DNA from: Ehretia macrophylla
Lineage: Eukaryota; Streptophyta; Magnoliopsida; Boraginales; Ehretiaceae
NCBI GenBank assembly: GCA_037974665.1
Contig: CM075770.1
Coordinates: 5,530,501-5,594,500, forward strand
DNA: 64,000 nt
Reading direction: 5' to 3'
Under the pieces are notes generated by a model, which had not been told where the DNA came from, searched no databases, and worked only from the letters and a program-made list of their open reading frames with translations. Within the stretch, counting starts at the first letter, position 1, and each line of letters begins with the position of its first letter. Positions 61,381 through 64,000 of the stretch are shown piece after piece. The position numbers were made by a program, and so were the translations under genes.

Positions 61381-63531
61381 AAAATCAAAACTCAAACCAC
61401 TAGGCTACAATGCATATGTTTATTTCAGATATAAACAATTTCTTCAAGAAAAGCAACTCGAGATAATTACCATAATACTTTTAAAATATCATCAGTATGC
61501 AACTAAGATATATTAAAACACTTAAGTTTCATCAATAATATTTAATCAAAAAGTCTAAACAAAATATCTAAACCATTATACTTTGAAAATATCATAATTA
61601 TTTTGCTAAAACATATAAAAGATCAATATAAGTTTCATCAATAATCCATCAAAAAGTGTAAACATCACAAGAAAACATGAAAAAATGGTAAACTTACATA
61701 CTTCTATTCTATTTAATCAAGACAACCATACGGAAATGGAGGCAGGGGAAAAGTTATGGGCAATAATTTGTTTAGGTGAAAAATTTTAGCACATTTGAAA
61801 TAGTATGACAAATGATAATTTTGTCAAGACAAAAATAAAATTTGTTAAAAGATAAGTGGAAAAGTAAAGGAATTGGTGAAATAAAATAAAAAAAATTGTC
61901 CACTTGGCGGTTTGAAACAAAAAATAAGTTTAGTGGGTGATTTGACACTTCGCATTATTAATAATGTGGTAAATGATGATTTTGTCTAGTTATTAACTTC
62001 GGAGATCCGTTAAACTATTTGGAAAATTTAACAAAGTAGGTAAAATGAAACAGAAGATTAGTTTAGTGAGTCATTTGAAATTAAAAAAAAAAGTTTAATA
62101 TGTAATTTGAAATTTCATGCAAGTTTAATGGCTAGTGTGCAATTTACCCTTATAATTTTATCCTCATGCTATTGGATGATAGGCCGATTATAGTTGCTTG
62201 TTTTCTCCTTAGCTTCATTTGGTGTTAGACAATAAATAAATTTAATAAATTCCTTTATAATAACTTGAACTTTTAAATGAAGTAATAACTTAACACAGTA
62301 TCAAAGCTCAAGTTACTAAAAGGTTGTAGATTCAGTCTCGTCGTTATCCATTTAAAAAAATAAAACATCTACATGCAAAGCTCCAAAACAATTTCGTCTA
62401 TACATGTGGGGTGTGTTAACATAATAAATAAATTTAATAAACTCCTATGCAGGCATGTGCTGATAATAACAAATAAATATAATAAATTCTAACAACTTAA
62501 TCTGTTAGGTGAAGTGGTAACTTAACATTTGAGAATTGATTTTGCATATTTCTCATTGTAATACATGCAAAAATAATTGAATTGGTGTGTGGTATCTTAT
62601 TGCATCTAAATATTAACTTGCGGAAAAGGCAAGGGAATTTAATTGTGATTAGTGAATGTAATAAACGAAGCGGAGACTAAAGAAAGAAGATGAGGGGAAA
62701 ATGGTCGGGAAGGTGGGTGAAGACCATGCATGTATAAGTTACTTGTGCACTTCTTTTTTTCCTTTATATTTATGAGGGGAACACTCAAACTCATATCAAG
62801 GTTTAAATATAACATTGTTCTCAAGAGGTATAGTTAGGCATAGGAGCCCATCTAGATTGGTCTCAGGAAGAATATCTTTTTGACTAATTTGATCATTAAA
62901 TGCAAGTAAGTTTCTCGTCAATGTTTAAAGTGAAATTTATTACTAGGATAACTTCTTGGGGTTTACATTGTATAAAGTATTGTTTTATTCATTCTTGTAT
63001 AAAGAAAGCAATTCTGGGGCAGAATGATTATGTGAGTTGTTGAAAGCGAAGGTAAACTTGAGATTTTGTCATATTGTAGCCCAATAGGTAGTCGTTAATT
63101 TTCCCATTTCAGAAAGAAACCATCTCCGATTGCGGATAAATTAAATAAACAAAGATGGACTAATTTATGTATGGACGTCTTTATACAAACACTAGTGTCT
63201 GTCGAAAATTTTCAATCAAGTCGTTGGCCCCGTCAATTACCATATCATGTATACCCGACAAATAATATAAAAAATTTACACGTCACGTCAATTCATATTG
63301 ATTCATTCGTATGAATTTTTATATTTTCGTAACATATAACGTTATAAGAGAAATTTAATAATAATAATTTAAACCTTCACTTCATCGTAACTGCTTGGAT
63401 AGTTTCACAATCTTTGAATTTCTTTTGTGATATTATTAGGTTATAAGAGGATCCAAGTCTCATATGAAACAAAGCATTTTATTCAAAGGTTACGGCCAAT
63501 CATAGAACTCTATTCAATAAGTGAAACATAT
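61381..63531. repeat. Repeat block R, copy d (right part)
   Basis: Nearly identical to 50306-52455 at an offset of 11075 bp. The right arm of transposon T ends at 62149. No gene recognised. Confidence 0.85.
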
Positions 63532-64000
63532 TAGTAATAAATATTTATCTCAAAAAAAATAAATTGCCTCCAATCCGATTTAAGCCGTGCGTGTGTAGCT
63601 TTGAGAATGAGTGAACAGATAAATAACTGGGTTTGCCTTGTAGTGAGAGAGAGAAGTGGAAAGTGAAAACAAAGAAAAGTTATAAAAGTAGCTTTTAGAT
63701 TTTTGTGTTTTGTCTGACATTTATTAGGTATATATATAATTTTTTTTTTTAAGTCAGTGGCAATTTACGAATATAGTGACAAGTAAGTTAGGGCACCCCT
63801 GGGACAAAGATCCCTCCACCAATTTACGAATATAGTGAGGGGTAAGTTAAGGCACCCATGGAACAAAGATTCCTCCGCCACTGGATCAACTAATTCAAAC
63901 TTTGAATATTCAATTCTTGGGTGTAACAATAATTCCTTTGCTGTCGATGTCATCTCATTAGTTAAGTAAAGTAAATCAATTAAATTAACAAATTGATGCT
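63532..64000 (+). promoter_or_regulatory. Upstream region of a third COQ2-like gene (coding part beyond window)
   Basis: Matches 52456-52924 almost base for base, including the doubled 59 bp segment (63761-63819 and 63820-63878). The window ends at the first base of the expected TATA box. By the offset, the start codon of copy 3 should lie about 44 bases past the end. That the copy is complete is inference. Confidence 0.75.

Overview
This is nuclear DNA of a flowering plant, most likely a woody eudicot. It is AT-rich, its genes are split by introns, and it is packed with LTR retrotransposons (Copia and Athila-type Gypsy with tRNA-Asp primer site), a CACTA element, MULE-like MITEs and tRNA-derived SINEs. 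The species cannot be fixed from the sequence. I see no prokaryotic-type operon, CRISPR array or organelle gene. Only three real host genes can be supported, all on the + strand. Layout: 1-6.4 kb is the 3' half of a translation release factor eRF3 gene (9 visible exons, possibly with a spliced terminal exon at 6053). 7.5-13.5 kb is a decayed Copia element with both LTRs. 13.6-16.5 kb is a copy of a dispersed repeat block built on a long-inverted-repeat DNA transposon, here called T. 16.5-22.3 kb is AT-rich DNA plus a 2.4 kb CACTA deletion derivative. 22.7-27.4 kb is COQ2-like prenyltransferase gene copy 1 (8 exons, 388 aa). 27.7-28.1 kb is a MULE-like MITE. 30.5-36.7 kb holds two tandem copies of a larger repeat block, the second broken by a 13.6 kb Athila-like Gypsy element (36667-50305). 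50.3-52.9 kb resumes the broken block. 52.97-57.42 kb is COQ2-like copy 2 (386 aa). 58.7-61.4 kb is a truncated Gypsy copy, and 61.4-64.0 kb repeats the upstream region of copy 2 almost exactly, so a third COQ2-like gene should start about 44 bases beyond the window. The locus is therefore a tandem array of UbiA-family 4-hydroxybenzoate prenyltransferase-like genes growing by segmental duplication among transposons. Both visible copies keep all eight exons, both Asp-rich motifs and an unusual GC-AG first intron, and they differ by about twenty residues. They could supply the ubiquinone step in mitochondria or, as diverged tandem paralogs, a specialised prenylation; the sequence cannot decide. 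The most informative signals are the array itself, the GC-AG intron, a promoter-proximal 59 bp tandem duplication found only in copies 2 and 3, a sharp step in sequence divergence exactly at a Gypsy LTR edge, and clusters of a GC-rich palindrome placed both before the LTR TATA box and before the third ORF of the Gypsy element.
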